Positions 1 through 9,498 of a DNA stretch of 64,000 nucleotides are shown here, piece by piece; the first letter of the stretch is position 1, and each line of letters opens with the position of its first letter. The notes beneath the pieces were generated by a model. That model saw only the letters and a program-made list of their open reading frames with translations, was not told the origin of the DNA and did no database searches. A program made the position numbers and the translations under genes. Source of the DNA: Chelatococcus reniformis. Lineage in GTDB: Bacteria; Pseudomonadota; Alphaproteobacteria; Rhizobiales; Beijerinckiaceae. Where the stretch lies: the NCBI RefSeq assembly GCF_014640075.1, contig NZ_BMGG01000005.1, positions 209,551 through 273,550 of the forward strand, read 5' to 3'.

Positions 1-716
1 TCCTGGAGCTCGCCCGCCGGCAAAAGGTCGACCTGACGCGCATCTCGATCCTGGCTCTGGTCGAGCAGTATCTCGCCTTCGTGGAGGAGGCGCGTCGCGC
101 CCGGCTCGAGCTCGCCGCCGACTACCTGGTGATGGCGGCCTGGCTTGCCTATCTCAAGTCGCGCCTGCTGCTGCCCGAACCGCCCAAGGCCGAGGAGCCG
201 TCGGCCAGCGAACTGGCGAGCGCGCTGGCCTTTCGGCTGAGACGGCTGGAGGCGATCAGGGCGGCGTCCAAGCTGCTCGCTGACCGCGAACGGCTGGGGC
301 GCGACGTGTTTGCCCGCGGCGCGCCCGAGCCGTTGGCGGACATCAAGCGACCGCAGTTTGAGGCGACGCTCTACGATCTGCTTGCCGCCTATGGCCGGCA
401 ACGGCAGAAGCAGGCGAACGCGAGGGTGACCCTGCCCAAGCGGCTGGTGTGGTCGCTGATCGAGGCGCGCGAAGCTCTGGGGCGGCTGATCGGCGTCGCC
501 CACGACTGGACGGCGCTGGATCCGTATCTTCTGCGCTACGCGGTCGAGCCGGAGCTGCGTGTGACGGTCCGGGCCTCGTCGTTCTCGGCCTTGCTGGAAC
601 TGGTAAAAGAGGGGCACGCCGAGTTGCGGCAGGACCGAACGTTCGCCCCCCTCTGGGTGCGTCGCCGGGCGGAATCGGACCCCCGTCGCATCGAAGCGAC
701 GGCGCGCGCGAGGTAG
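1..716 (+). CDS. scpA: Segregation and condensation protein A, 5' end outside window
   Basis: ScpA is the kleisin subunit that bridges SMC heads together with ScpB in chromosome condensation. The reading frame is open from base 3, and residues before the GTG at 81 (LELARRQKVDLTRISIL) already match the family's N-terminal half, so that GTG is an internal Val codon and the gene begins upstream of the window. About 237 residues are visible. They include the conserved DYLVMAAWLAYLKSRLLLP stretch and a C-terminal winged-helix part (SALLELVKEGHAELRQD) that in this family contacts the SMC cap. The scpB start lies 4 nt after the stop, as in most bacteria, so the two are almost certainly co-transcribed. 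Family identity is secure; the missing N-terminus cannot be assessed. Confidence 0.93.
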   Translation, partial: LELARRQKVDLTRISILALVEQYLAFVEEARRARLELAADYLVMAAWLAYLKSRLLLPEPPKAEEPSASELASALAFRLRRLEAIRAASKLLADRERLGRDVFARGAPEPLADIKRPQFEATLYDLLAAYGRQRQKQANARVTLPKRLVWSLIEAREALGRLIGVAHDWTALDPYLLRYAVEPELRVTVRASSFSALLELVKEGHAELRQDRTFAPLWVRRRAESDPRRIEATARAR

Positions 717-720
717 ACCG

Positions 721-1419
721 ATGACGGCGAGCGTCGAGCGCATCACCTGGGGCGACCGGCAAAGCGCAGACTTCGCCGAAGCTCTGCGCGTGGCCGAGGC
801 CATCCTCTTCGCCGCGGCCGAGCCGGTGACCGAGGCGCAGCTCGCAGGCCGGCTGCCCGCCGGTATCGATGTGAAGGGCGTCCTCGCCCGGCTCCAGGCC
901 TTCTACGCCCCGCGCGGCGTCAACCTGGTGGCCGCAGCCGGTGGCTGGAGCTTCCGCACCGCAAGCGACCTGTCCTTCATTCTCGCGCGCGAGGTGGTCG
1001 AGCCGCGCAAGCTGTCCCGGGCGGCCCTGGAGACCCTCGCCATCGTCGCGTATCATCAGCCGGTGACGCGGGCCGAGATCGAAGATATTCGCGGCGTCGC
1101 GACATCGAAGGGCACCCTGGACAATCTGCTTGAGACCGGCTGGGTCAAGCTGCGCGGCCGGCGACGCTCGCCCGGCCGACCCGTCACGTATGGCACGACG
1201 CCCGGCTTCCTGTCGCACTTCGGCCTCAATGCGGTCGACGACCTTCCGGGGCTCGAAGAGCTGAAGGGCGCGGGCTTTCTCGAAGGCCGATTGCCGGCCC
1301 GTTTCGCGGTGCCGGAGCCTGACGATGCGCCGACCCTGCGCGACGACGAGGATCCGCTCGAGGATGACGCGTTTTTGACCAATTCGGAGCCGGATGCGCC
1401 CGGCGACGAGGCATCCTGA
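721..1419 (+). CDS. scpB: Segregation and condensation protein B
   Basis: ScpB dimerises through tandem winged-helix domains and binds the kleisin ScpA in the SMC-ScpAB complex. The 232-residue product shows the N-terminal winged helix (ALRVAEAILFAAAEPVTEAQL) and the family signature around residues 100-140 (ALETLAIVAYHQPVTRAEIE, then RGVATSKGTLDNLLETGWV). It ends in an acidic, proline-rich tail (residues about 195-232) of the sort found in alphaproteobacterial ScpB. It follows scpA by 4 nt and precedes tatABC, a conserved alphaproteobacterial order. The ATG is the first one after the scpA stop. Identification is firm. Confidence 0.95.
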   Translation: MTASVERITWGDRQSADFAEALRVAEAILFAAAEPVTEAQLAGRLPAGIDVKGVLARLQAFYAPRGVNLVAAAGGWSFRTASDLSFILAREVVEPRKLSRAALETLAIVAYHQPVTRAEIEDIRGVATSKGTLDNLLETGWVKLRGRRRSPGRPVTYGTTPGFLSHFGLNAVDDLPGLEELKGAGFLEGRLPARFAVPEPDDAPTLRDDEDPLEDDAFLTNSEPDAPGDEAS

Positions 1420-1653
1420 ACAGTGGCCGGGCAACGCGACTTCGTGTGCACGTTCCTCAAGCCGGAATTCCTTGTTTTCGCCGCTTCGGACGCCTAGGTT
1501 CTGGGGAAATCATGCTGGTCGCCCGCCCCATGCGGGCCGCCGGATGGCGTCGGCGGGGAGGGCGTGTTCAGGGCCGCAGCCTAAGGGCGCGGCCACGTTG
1601 GGACGTCCGTTTCTGCCTGAGATGATGCGCGGACTGCGCGCAGGAGTAAGGTC

Positions 1654-1899
1654 ATGGGTGGCGCAAGTATCTGGCACTGGGTCATCGTCGGCATCATCGT
1701 GATGCTGTTGTTCGGCCGCGGCAAGATTTCCGATTTGATGGGCGATGTCGCAAAGGGCATCAAGTCTTTCAAGAAGGGCATGCAGGACGACGACGAGGTT
1801 GCGGCGGCACCGCCGGCCGGCGGTGCCGCCCGCCCGCTCGATCACCAGCCGGTGACGACGCCGTCTCAGCTCAAGACCGGCGCCGAGCAGAAAGTCTGA
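1654..1899 (+). CDS. tatA: Twin-arginine translocase subunit TatA
   Basis: TatA forms the size-adaptable pore component that moves folded twin-arginine substrates across the inner membrane. The 81-residue protein has one N-terminal membrane helix (residues about 6-20, [14 protein letters not shown]), the hinge FGRGK, and an amphipathic helix ([19 protein letters not shown]) followed by a flexible acidic/proline-rich tail. That is the exact TatA layout and length. The start is preceded by GGAGTAAGGTC, a good ribosome-binding site. A 234-nt gap separates it from scpB, so tatABC probably has its own promoter, although no convincing -35/-10 pair was found there. Confidence 0.95.
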   Translation: MGGASIWHWVIVGIIVMLLFGRGKISDLMGDVAKGIKSFKKGMQDDDEVAAAPPAGGAARPLDHQPVTTPSQLKTGAEQKV

Positions 1900-2045
1900 G
1901 CCGGGCCCATTCGGGGCGGAGTATCCGGCCCGGACTTGGAGCTGATGTAGCGGGCGGCACGGGACACGCGGGGCCGCCAGTCGATCGAGCATGGAAGCCA
2001 CCCTGCCGCGATGAGCGGACGCGGGTCCGCGGCTAAGAGTAGGCA

Positions 2046-2750
2046 ATGTTCGACATCGGATGGGGCGAGCTGTTGCTGATCGGCGCGGTTGCGCTGGTCG
2101 TGATCGGTCCGAAGGATCTGCCGCGCGCCCTGCGCACGCTCGGCCAGATGACGGGCAAGATGCGCCGCATGGCGGCGGAGTTTCAGAGCCAGTTCAACGA
2201 GGCGATCCGTGAAGCGGAGATGGACGAGATCCGTCGCAGCGTCACGGACGTGAAGGACACGGCGCAAAGCTTCAATCCGATCCAGACCATACGGGACGAG
2301 ATCAAGGGTGCGATCGACGGCGTCAAGGCGACGACGGGGCCCGAGGCATCGGCTTCGGATCCAGCCCAGGCGGCAGCGGTGACCTCGGCCGAGGGCAGCG
2401 CGCCGGCGCCGCCATCGGTGCCCGACCAGGCGCTCCCGGCAGCATCCGCCACCGTCCCTTCCGCCGTCGTGCCCCCCGTGCCGGAGGCCGCAGCGACAAT
2501 CGCCGCTGCGCCGGCAGCGGCGGCGCCGGCCGACCCGGCGGCCCCCCTCCCCAACAGCGCCGAAGGCGAGGCCGACGGGCCGGCGGCGGATCGATCCGAT
2601 ACGGCTGCGGACGAAGGCGAGGCGAAACCGGCACGGCGCCGCAAGTCGGCTGCGGCCAACGGCGCGAGCCCGCCTTCCGCCTCCGCCAAGCCGCGCACCC
2701 GCCGGGCCGCCGCGAAGCCAACGCCGCCAGACGAAGGTGAGACGCCATGA
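2046..2750 (+). CDS. tatB: Twin-arginine translocase subunit TatB
   Basis: TatB joins TatC to form the receptor for twin-arginine signal peptides. The N-terminus MFDIGWGELLLIGAVALVVI is a typical single membrane helix, followed by the conserved GPKDLPRALRTLGQ hinge and a long amphipathic/coiled helix to about residue 85. Residues about 100-234 are an Ala/Pro-rich low-complexity tail ending in basic repeats (ARRRKSAAANGAS). Such a tail makes this TatB longer than the roughly 170-residue enteric protein but is common in Rhizobiales. The stop codon overlaps the tatC start (ATGA), implying translational coupling. Confidence 0.94.
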   Translation: MFDIGWGELLLIGAVALVVIGPKDLPRALRTLGQMTGKMRRMAAEFQSQFNEAIREAEMDEIRRSVTDVKDTAQSFNPIQTIRDEIKGAIDGVKATTGPEASASDPAQAAAVTSAEGSAPAPPSVPDQALPAASATVPSAVVPPVPEAAATIAAAPAAAAPADPAAPLPNSAEGEADGPAADRSDTAADEGEAKPARRRKSAAANGASPPSASAKPRTRRAAAKPTPPDEGETP

Positions 2751-3541
2751 CCGACGCCGACATCGAGGCGTCGCGGGCGCCCCTCATCGACCATCTGATC
2801 GAGCTGCGGTCGCGGCTGATCCGTTCACTCATCGCCTTCGTCGCGATGTTCTTCATCTGCTTCTTCTTTGCCAAGCAGATCTACAACATCCTGGTCTGGC
2901 CCTATGTCTTCGCCGCTGGGCCGGGCGCCGACGTGCGGCTGATCTATACCGCCCCGCTCGAGTATCTGTTCACCCAGATCAAGATCGCCGTGTTCGGAGC
3001 CGGATTCCTGTCGTTTCCGGTGGTAGCCACGCAGATCTACAAGTTCGTCGCGCCTGGCCTGTACAAGAACGAACGGCAGGCGTTCGGGCCGTATCTGGCC
3101 GCGACGCCGATCTTTTTTCTGTTGGGTGCCTCGGTCGTCTACTTCATCGCAATGCCCATCGTCATGCGCTACTCGCTGGGCCAGCAGCAGATGGGCGGCG
3201 TCGGCGAAGCGACGATTCAGCTCCTGCCCAAGGTCAGCGAATACCTGTCCCTGATCATGACGCTGATCTTCGCGTTCGGCATCTGCTTCCAGTTGCCGGT
3301 GGTGCTGACCCTGCTGGCGCGGGCCGGGCTGATCGATTCGGCTTTCCTCAAGGCCAAGCGCCGCTACGCTATCGTGCTCGTCTTCGTGGTCGCGGCCGTG
3401 CTCACGCCGCCGGACGTGATCAGCCAATGTGCGCTGGCCCTCCCGACGCTGCTGCTCTACGAAGCGTCGATCTTCGCAGTGCGGGCGGTCGAAAAGCGGC
3501 GGGCGGCCGAAGAGGCGGCCCGTGAGGCGGCGGGCGAATAG
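2747..3541 (+). CDS. tatC: Twin-arginine translocase subunit TatC
   Basis: TatC is the polytopic core that binds the RR signal peptide. The 264-residue protein begins with the family signature APLIDHLIELRSRLIRSL before the first of six hydrophobic helices. It carries the conserved first periplasmic loop (APLEYLFTQIKIAVF) and the KNERQAFGPYL segment after helix 2, and ends in a charged cytoplasmic tail (AEEAAREAAGE). Its ATG sits inside the tatB stop (ATGA overlap). A 140-nt gap then precedes serS. Length and topology are normal. Confidence 0.96.
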   Translation: MTDADIEASRAPLIDHLIELRSRLIRSLIAFVAMFFICFFFAKQIYNILVWPYVFAAGPGADVRLIYTAPLEYLFTQIKIAVFGAGFLSFPVVATQIYKFVAPGLYKNERQAFGPYLAATPIFFLLGASVVYFIAMPIVMRYSLGQQQMGGVGEATIQLLPKVSEYLSLIMTLIFAFGICFQLPVVLTLLARAGLIDSAFLKAKRRYAIVLVFVVAAVLTPPDVISQCALALPTLLLYEASIFAVRAVEKRRAAEEAAREAAGE

Positions 3542-3681
3542 CCGGTCGCCCTTGACCGGAGCCGGCGGCGCCCGCAAACACCCGGCCAAGCCTTGCAGAA
3601 CGACGGCCGCGCCGGCTCGATGCTCTGCCATTTTCAGCCGGGCCGCGCGCGGCCCGCTCGTAGCCTTCCGTTTGGTCCGCC

Positions 3682-5124
3682 ATGCATGACATCCGCCTCA
3701 TTCGCGACGACCCCGCGACCTTCGACGCCGGCTTGAAGCGTCGAGGCCTTGCGCCCCTGTCGTCCGTCCTGATCGCGCTGGACGAGAGGCGACGTGCGGC
3801 GATCGCTGCCGCGCAGGCGGCGCAGGAGCGGCGCAACGCGCTCTCGCGCGAGATCGGCGAGGCGATGCGGGCCAAGGATGCGGCGCGCGCCGAAGCGCTG
3901 AAGGCGGAGGTGGCGGCGCTGAAGGATGGCGTGCCGGCGCTGGAGCGGGACGAACGGAACGCTGCCGCCGCCCTCGATGGCGAACTCGCCGCCATCCCCA
4001 ACCTGCCCGCCCCGGAGGTCCCGGATGGCGGCGACGAGCACGACAACATCGAGAAGAGCCGCTTTGGAATGCGGGCCGACGAGCGTACCGACCAGCTCGT
4101 CGGCGTCAATGCACCCAAGCAGCACTTCGAGCTGGGTGAAGCGCTCGGCCTCATGGATTTCGAGGCGGCGGCCAAGCTGTCCGGTTCCCGCTTCGTCGTC
4201 GTGAAGGGGCATCTGGCGCGTCTGGAGCGGGCGATCGGGCAGTTCATGATCGATCTGCACACCACCGAGCACGGCTATGAGGAGGTCAACCCGCCGCTCC
4301 TGGTCCGCGACGAGGTGATGTTCGGCACGGCGCAACTGCCGAAGTTTGCTGACGACCAGTTCACGGCGGCCCGCACGCTGTCGCGCCATGAGCTGCTGCG
4401 GGCGGCGCTGTCGCACGCCACGCCTGAGGACGGCCTGGCCTTCAAGGCCGGCGAGATCGATATCGAAACGCTCGTCGATCGCGTGCTCGAGCGCGCGCCG
4501 CTGAAGGAGGACTTCTGGCTCATTCCGACGGCCGAGGTGCCGCTGACCAACCTGGTGCGTGAATCCATCCTTGCGGAGGAGGAATTGCCCAAGCGCTTCA
4601 CGGCGCTGACGCCCTGCTTCCGCGCCGAAGCAGGGGCCGCGGGCCGCGACACCCGCGGCATGCTGCGCCAGCACCAGTTCCAGAAAGTCGAGCTGGTGTC
4701 GATTACGGTACCGGAGGCCTCCCGCGAGGAGCACGAGCGCATGCTCGCCTGCGCCGAGGCCGTATTGCAGAGGCTCGACCTGCACTACCGCGTCATGACG
4801 CTGTGCACCGGCGACATGGGGTTCGCCTCCGCCAAGACCTATGACATCGAGGTCTGGCTGCCCGGCCAGCAGGCGTACCGGGAGGTTTCCTCGTGCTCGA
4901 CCTGCAACGACTTCCAGGCGCGCCGGATGAACGCCCGCACCCGCGCCAGGGATGCCAGGCAGACGCGCTTCGTGCACACCCTCAACGGTTCGGGCACCGC
5001 CGTCGGGCGGGCGCTGATCGCCGTCATGGAAACCTACCAGAACGCCGATGGCAGCGTCACCGTACCGTCGGCGCTCGCCCCTTACATGGGGGGCATCACG
5101 CGGATCGAGCGGCCGTTGCGCTGA
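3682..5124 (+). CDS. serS: Seryl-tRNA synthetase with an insertion in the catalytic domain
   Basis: Charges tRNA-Ser and tRNA-Sec with serine (class II synthetase). The N-terminal long antiparallel coiled-coil arm that holds the tRNA spans roughly residues 28-110. The class II motifs are present: motif 2 around [14 protein letters not shown] and motif 3 [17 protein letters not shown], plus the serine-binding TAEVPLTN. At 480 residues it is longer than the about 425-430 usual for the family. The excess lies between LPKFADDQF (219-227) and DFWLIPTAE (from 277), where bacterial enzymes usually have a short loop. The inserted stretch (about 228-276) is charged and predicted helical and stays in frame, with no sign of sequence error. 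Confidence 0.95.
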   Translation: MHDIRLIRDDPATFDAGLKRRGLAPLSSVLIALDERRRAAIAAAQAAQERRNALSREIGEAMRAKDAARAEALKAEVAALKDGVPALERDERNAAAALDGELAAIPNLPAPEVPDGGDEHDNIEKSRFGMRADERTDQLVGVNAPKQHFELGEALGLMDFEAAAKLSGSRFVVVKGHLARLERAIGQFMIDLHTTEHGYEEVNPPLLVRDEVMFGTAQLPKFADDQFTAARTLSRHELLRAALSHATPEDGLAFKAGEIDIETLVDRVLERAPLKEDFWLIPTAEVPLTNLVRESILAEEELPKRFTALTPCFRAEAGAAGRDTRGMLRQHQFQKVELVSITVPEASREEHERMLACAEAVLQRLDLHYRVMTLCTGDMGFASAKTYDIEVWLPGQQAYREVSSCSTCNDFQARRMNARTRARDARQTRFVHTLNGSGTAVGRALIAVMETYQNADGSVTVPSALAPYMGGITRIERPLR

Positions 5125-5256
5125 GCCCGGCCGCTGGTGCGCTCCGCGTGCGGGCGCAAACGCCCGGGCGCGGAAGGCGCACCGAATTCAATGACTTGGG
5201 GCGCCCGCGCAATCGCATGATCGCAGGTCGCTCCGCCACCGCCGAGGAGTGAACAC

Positions 5257-6021
5257 GTGCGCATCCTGATCACCAACGATGACGGCATCCATGCGGACGG
5301 GCTCGAGGTCCTGGAGAGGATCGCCCGAACGCTGTCGGACGACGTCTGGGTGGTCGCGCCGGAGACGGATCAGAGCGGGGTTGCACATTCGCTCTCGCTC
5401 AACGATCCGCTCAGGCTGCGGCAGATCAACGAGCGCCGGTTCGCGGTGCGCGGCACGCCCACCGACTGCGTCATCATGGGCGTGCGCCACGTCCTCAAGG
5501 ACGACAGGCCCGATCTGGTGCTCTCCGGCGTCAACCGAGGCCACAACGTGGCCGAGGATGTGACCTATTCGGGCACCATCGCCGGCGCCATGGAAGGAAC
5601 CATGCTGGGCATCCGGTCGATCGCCCTGTCGCAGTCGTTCCCGCCGGGCGGCCGCAACGAGATCCCCTGGGCCTGCGCCGAGACCCACGCCGTGCCGGTG
5701 ATCCGCAAGCTCCTGGACCTGTCCATGGAGGCCGACACGCTCGTCAACGTCAATTTCCCGAGTTGTGCGCCCGGGGAAGTGAAGGGCATCGCCGTTACCG
5801 TGCAGGGGCGCCGCGACCAGAACCTGCTCGGCGTCGACGCCCGTGTCGACGGCCGCGGCATCCCGTATTTCTGGCTTGCGTTCGAGCGCAAGCCGTCGGT
5901 GCCGCGCAACGGCACCGACCTGTGGGCGATCGCGGACCAGCGCATCTCGGTGACGCCGCTCAAGCTCGATCTCACGGACGAACCGACCATGACCCGCTTC
6001 GCCAGTGCCTTTGCAGGCTAG
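5257..6021 (+). CDS. surE: 5'/3'-nucleotidase SurE
   Basis: SurE is a divalent-metal nucleoside monophosphate phosphatase linked to stationary-phase survival. The 254-residue product starts [19 protein letters not shown], whose two Asp residues (8 and 9) are metal ligands. It also has the conserved [17 protein letters not shown] segment and [18 protein letters not shown], which completes the metal site. Length matches the family. The GTG-initiated frame follows a GAGGAGTGAACAC context that offers a ribosome-binding site. It lies between serS and a pcm-like gene, the usual Rhizobiales order (surE-pcm-M23 lipoprotein). Confidence 0.95.
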   Translation: MRILITNDDGIHADGLEVLERIARTLSDDVWVVAPETDQSGVAHSLSLNDPLRLRQINERRFAVRGTPTDCVIMGVRHVLKDDRPDLVLSGVNRGHNVAEDVTYSGTIAGAMEGTMLGIRSIALSQSFPPGGRNEIPWACAETHAVPVIRKLLDLSMEADTLVNVNFPSCAPGEVKGIAVTVQGRRDQNLLGVDARVDGRGIPYFWLAFERKPSVPRNGTDLWAIADQRISVTPLKLDLTDEPTMTRFASAFAG

Positions 6022-6028
6022 CTAATCC

Positions 6029-6055
6029 GGGCGCCGAGCCCAAACTTCGGCGCCC
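6029..6055 (+). terminator. GC-rich hairpin after surE
   Basis: A perfect 9-bp stem, GGGCGCCGA pairing with TCGGCGCCC around a 9-nt loop, begins 8 nt after the surE stop. There is no T-tract, so it is either a weak or Rho-assisted terminator or an mRNA 3'-end stabiliser. Confidence 0.4.
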
Positions 6056-6150
6056 GCCTCCGCATCGCCAGATCGCGACATGTTCGCGGACGGCCTGGAT
6101 TCGACCGGCAAGGTATAAGGAGCCTGCGGTAGCTGCGGTTCCGATTCGCG

Positions 6151-6825
6151 ATGTCCATGATCCCTCCCGGCGCTCTTGATCTCCCTTCCTCGCAGCGGGA
6201 AGAGACGGCGGCGTTTCTGCTCAGCTTGCGCAGCAAGGGCATACGCGACATCGCCGTACTGCGGGCGATGGAGAAGGTGCCGCGTGACCTGTTCGCGCCG
6301 CGGCGCTTCGCCGACCTCGCCCGGGCCGACATCGCGCTGCCGCTTCCCTGCGGACAGACGATGACCGCGCCGGCGCAGATCGCCGTGATGCTGCGCAGCC
6401 TCGGTGTCGAGCCGCACCACCGCGTCCTCGAAGTCGGCACCGGCTCGGGCTATGTGGCGGCGGTCCTCGGTCATCTGGGCGGGGAGGTGATCAGCCTCGA
6501 GCGCATGCGCACGCTTGCCATCGCAGCCGTGGAGCGCATCGCCACGCTGGGCATGGGCAATCTGATGCTCGAGCAGGCCGACGGGCTCGCCGCCGGAACC
6601 GCCTTCGGCCGTTTCGACCGCATCCTGCTGAATGGCTCCGTCGAGCAAGTGCCACCGCAGCTTATCGCTGCGCTGGCCGAGGGCGGTCGGCTGGTGGTCG
6701 CCCAGCGCGGCGTGGTCGGCGTGCGGATGCTGTGCGTGATGTGCCATGGCGCCGCGAATGAGGAGCAACTGGGCGAACCATTGCGGCTGCCGCCGCTGGT
6801 GCCGGGACTTGCGGAGGCGCTGTAG
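6151..6825 (+). CDS. pcm: Protein-L-isoaspartate O-methyltransferase-like protein
   Basis: Family members methylate abnormal isoaspartyl residues using S-adenosylmethionine. The 224-residue protein contains the SAM-binding motif I VLEVGTGSGY at residues 92-101 and the overall PCMT layout (FAPRRFADLARADIALPLPCG before it, a C-terminal Rossmann half after it). The active-site segment normally reads TISQPY in well-studied Pcm proteins but is TMTAPA here, replacing the catalytic-loop serine by threonine, and the last conserved PLV region is divergent. Position after surE and before an M23 lipoprotein is the normal place for pcm. The family call is safe; true repair activity is less certain. Confidence 0.85.
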   Translation: MSMIPPGALDLPSSQREETAAFLLSLRSKGIRDIAVLRAMEKVPRDLFAPRRFADLARADIALPLPCGQTMTAPAQIAVMLRSLGVEPHHRVLEVGTGSGYVAAVLGHLGGEVISLERMRTLAIAAVERIATLGMGNLMLEQADGLAAGTAFGRFDRILLNGSVEQVPPQLIAALAEGGRLVVAQRGVVGVRMLCVMCHGAANEEQLGEPLRLPPLVPGLAEAL

Positions 6826-6950
6826 CGGCCTGTTCAGCCGCTTATGCAGCAAAGTTGCCGCAATTGGCTTGCGCGGCGCTGCAACGAAACGGTTGCTTAA
6901 CCTGAATCCGCCTTAATCCGCTGAGTTGCGTAGCAGGTGGACCTTCCCTC

Positions 6951-8210
6951 ATGCCCTTTTGCAATCTGACATCACGACCCGGCTCGATGGCGCGGATCGT
7001 TGGTGCGGGCCTGCTGGCGTCACTGGCCGCCGGTTGCGCTGCCGACTCGCAACGCTTCTCGGGGAACCCTTTTTCGAACCCGTTCGATTCCATGGCCACG
7101 GGCAGCCTGCCGCCGGCCGACGTGGGCGCCAGCCAGCCGTCCTACGCCGGGCCGGGCCCGGCGGCGGCTCCGGTGGCGCGCGCGCCGGTGAGCAGCCAGC
7201 CCCTCGCCCCGGCGCCCTCCTACCATGCCACGAGCGTGCCGCCCCAGTCCGTGCGGCCCGACCCGGTCGTGGGCAATGCCGCGCACTGGACCGGCGTCGG
7301 CGGGGCATCGGTGGTCGTGGGGCAGGGCGAGTCGGTGCAGACCCTGGCCAACCGCTACGGGGTGCCGGCGAGCGCCATCACGGCGACGAACAATCTGAAC
7401 GGCCCGCTCGTACCCGGCAGCCGGGTCGTCATTCCGGTCTACGCAGCGGGCGGCGGCCGCGCGACGACGGTCGCCTCGGCGCGCCCCGCGGCCGTCGCGG
7501 CGCCGATCGCGGCCGCCCCGGTGGCGGCCTCGCCCAGGCCGGCTCCCGCTCCGGGTAGTCAGCCCCGGTATCATCTGGTGAAGGGGGCGGAACCGGCCAA
7601 ACTGCCGGGCGCGGCCCCCGGCCGCCCGGGGCCGGCGCCCGCGCCCGCGCCGGTCGCAAAGGCTGCACCGCTGCCTGCACCGGCGCCCGCCGCCAAGGAG
7701 GCCGCGCCAAAATCCGTACAGACCGCCAAGCTGGCACCGCCGGCCGAAGCGGCCAAAGTGCCCGCGCCGGCCGCGATCGAGAAGCCGGCGGCTGCGGCTG
7801 CCCCGGCGGCCGAGGCCCCGGCCGGTGAAGTCGATGCGGGCGGCGCCTTCCGCTGGCCGGCCCGCGGCCGCATCATCGCTGGCTTCAGTGCCAAGGGCGG
7901 CAACGAGGGCATCAACATCGCCGTGCCCGAGGGCACGCCGGTCAAGGCAGCCGAGGGTGGCGTCGTCGCCTATGCCGGCAGCGAGCTCAAGGGCTACGGC
8001 AACCTCGTGCTGATCCGCCACGACAACGGCTGGGTGTCGGCCTATGCCAACAACGGCGAACTGCTGGTCAAGCGGGGCGAGAAGGTCAAGCGCGGTCAGA
8101 CCGTCGCCAAGTCGGGCCAGACCGGCAACGTCTCCTCGCCCCAGCTCCACTTCGAGCTGCGCAAGGGGGCGACCCCGGTCGATCCGGTGCCGCACCTGGC
8201 GGGAAGCTGA
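6951..8210 (+). CDS. NlpD/EnvC-like lipoprotein with LysM and degenerate M23 domain
   Basis: Probably an outer-membrane lipoprotein that binds peptidoglycan and activates cell-wall amidases during division. The N-terminus is a signal peptide ending in lipobox LAAGC (Cys about residue 29). A LysM module follows at roughly 118-165 (VGQGESVQTLANRYGVPASA), then a long Ala/Pro-rich linker (about 165-290), then an M23/LytM domain (about 295-415). The zinc-site residues of active M23 peptidases are largely absent: the usual H-x-G-x-D segment reads GGNEGINIAV, and only the LHFELR histidine remains, as in non-catalytic activators NlpD and EnvC. The start at 6951 is supported by AGGTGG 10 nt upstream; the ATG at 6987 is an alternative. 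Confidence 0.85.
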   Translation: MPFCNLTSRPGSMARIVGAGLLASLAAGCAADSQRFSGNPFSNPFDSMATGSLPPADVGASQPSYAGPGPAAAPVARAPVSSQPLAPAPSYHATSVPPQSVRPDPVVGNAAHWTGVGGASVVVGQGESVQTLANRYGVPASAITATNNLNGPLVPGSRVVIPVYAAGGGRATTVASARPAAVAAPIAAAPVAASPRPAPAPGSQPRYHLVKGAEPAKLPGAAPGRPGPAPAPAPVAKAAPLPAPAPAAKEAAPKSVQTAKLAPPAEAAKVPAPAAIEKPAAAAAPAAEAPAGEVDAGGAFRWPARGRIIAGFSAKGGNEGINIAVPEGTPVKAAEGGVVAYAGSELKGYGNLVLIRHDNGWVSAYANNGELLVKRGEKVKRGQTVAKSGQTGNVSSPQLHFELRKGATPVDPVPHLAGS

Positions 8211-8350
8211 GCCCGGGCGCTCTGGACATCACGCTCCCTGCACCTCGACCCCGACGTTGGGCGTCTCGATCCGGGCGGATGTTCTCGCCTGGGTGAAGCG
8301 CCGGCGGCGACGGCCTGAGGGACCGGCTCCGGCGCCCAAGCGCGGACCGT

Positions 8351-9376
8351 TCAGGGGATGGTGATCGCGATCTTGCCCACGTGCGCGCCGGTCGCCATGT
8401 ACGCAAACGCATCCTTCGTTTCGGCGAAGGGGAACACGCGATCGACCACCGGCTCGAGCTTGTGCAGAGCGATCGCCGCGATCATGGCCTTCAGATCGTC
8501 GATCGAGCCGACGGTGACACCCTGAAGCCGCTGCTGCTGCATCACCATTAGCGAGATGCGCGGCTCGCTCTGGGCTTGCCCGGCGAGCACGCCGATGAAG
8601 CCGATCATGCCGCCGATGCGCGTCGCCCGGATCGACTCGTTCAACGTGCCGACACCCCCCACCTCGACGACGATGTCGACGCCGCGGCCGCTGAGGCTGC
8701 GGGCGAGCTTTCCCCATTCCGGCGTCGTCTTGTAATTGATGGTCTCGTCGGCGCCGAGCAGCTTGAGCTTCTCAATTTTGGCGTCGGAGGAGGACGTGGC
8801 GATCACCCGGGCGCCGGCGAGCTTGGCGAACTGCAGCGCAAACAACGAGACACCGCCGGTGCCCTGTGTGAGCACCACGTCGCCCGGCTTTACCTGACCG
8901 CACTTGACCACGGCGCTCCAGGCGGTGAGGGCGGCGCAGGGCAGGGTGGCCGCGGCGGCGTCGGAAAGATGGGCCGGCGCCTTGACCACGGCGTGCTCGG
9001 GAAACACCCGATATTCGCACAGGACGCCGTCGAGCGCGCCCCCCAGCGCACTGCGGAGCTTGCTCTCCTCCGCCTCGCCGCCGTGCCAGCTCTCGAAGAA
9101 GCTGCTGACGACACGGTCGCCGACCTTCAGTCCGGTGACGCCCGGGCCGATCGTCTCGACGACGCCGGCGCCGTCGGAAAGCGGAATCAGCGGGAATTTC
9201 TGACGCGAGCCGTAGCCGCCGCGTACCGTCAGCAGATCCCGATAGTTGAGGCTCACAGCCTTGATGCGCACCAGCACCTGGCCGGGTCCCGCCTCCGGCA
9301 TCGGCAGGTCGACGAGCTTCATCCCGTCGACACCGGATGCGTCCTGCAACTGGTAAGCCTTCATCTGGGTCTTCAT
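8351..9376 (-). CDS. NAD(P)-dependent quinone oxidoreductase / zinc-free alcohol dehydrogenase
   Basis: A 341-residue MDR-superfamily enzyme (GroES-like N-terminus, Rossmann C-terminus). Seen directly: RGGYGSRQKFPLIPLSDGAG and VLTQGTGGVSLFALQFAKLAGA, a glycine-rich NAD(P) site. The structural four-cysteine zinc cluster of classical alcohol dehydrogenases is absent, pointing to the quinone-reductase/zeta-crystallin type. The ATG at 9376 is chosen because GGGAGGG lies just upstream; the open frame extends 72 codons further but that part is not conserved in character. It is convergent with the M23 lipoprotein gene and sits alone between it and the DUF815 ATPase. The substrate cannot be told from sequence. 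Confidence 0.88.
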   Translation of the reverse strand: MKTQMKAYQLQDASGVDGMKLVDLPMPEAGPGQVLVRIKAVSLNYRDLLTVRGGYGSRQKFPLIPLSDGAGVVETIGPGVTGLKVGDRVVSSFFESWHGGEAEESKLRSALGGALDGVLCEYRVFPEHAVVKAPAHLSDAAAATLPCAALTAWSAVVKCGQVKPGDVVLTQGTGGVSLFALQFAKLAGARVIATSSSDAKIEKLKLLGADETINYKTTPEWGKLARSLSGRGVDIVVEVGGVGTLNESIRATRIGGMIGFIGVLAGQAQSEPRISLMVMQQQRLQGVTVGSIDDLKAMIAAIALHKLEPVVDRVFPFAETKDAFAYMATGAHVGKIAITIP

Positions 9377-9498
9377 GGCGCCCTCCCAGGCTCGATACGG
9401 TGCATCTGCACCATCCAAGCGCTTGCTTGATCCATCGGCGCGCGCCAGGCAAGCCCGCGGCCACGCGACCGCGCGGGCCTCACCGGCGGCGGCCGCCT

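Noticed and set aside
9399-9412. GGTGCA-TC-TGCACC palindrome upstream of the quinone oxidoreductase gene
   Set aside because: Short, and not linked to a recognisable promoter or regulator gene; too weak to list as an operator.
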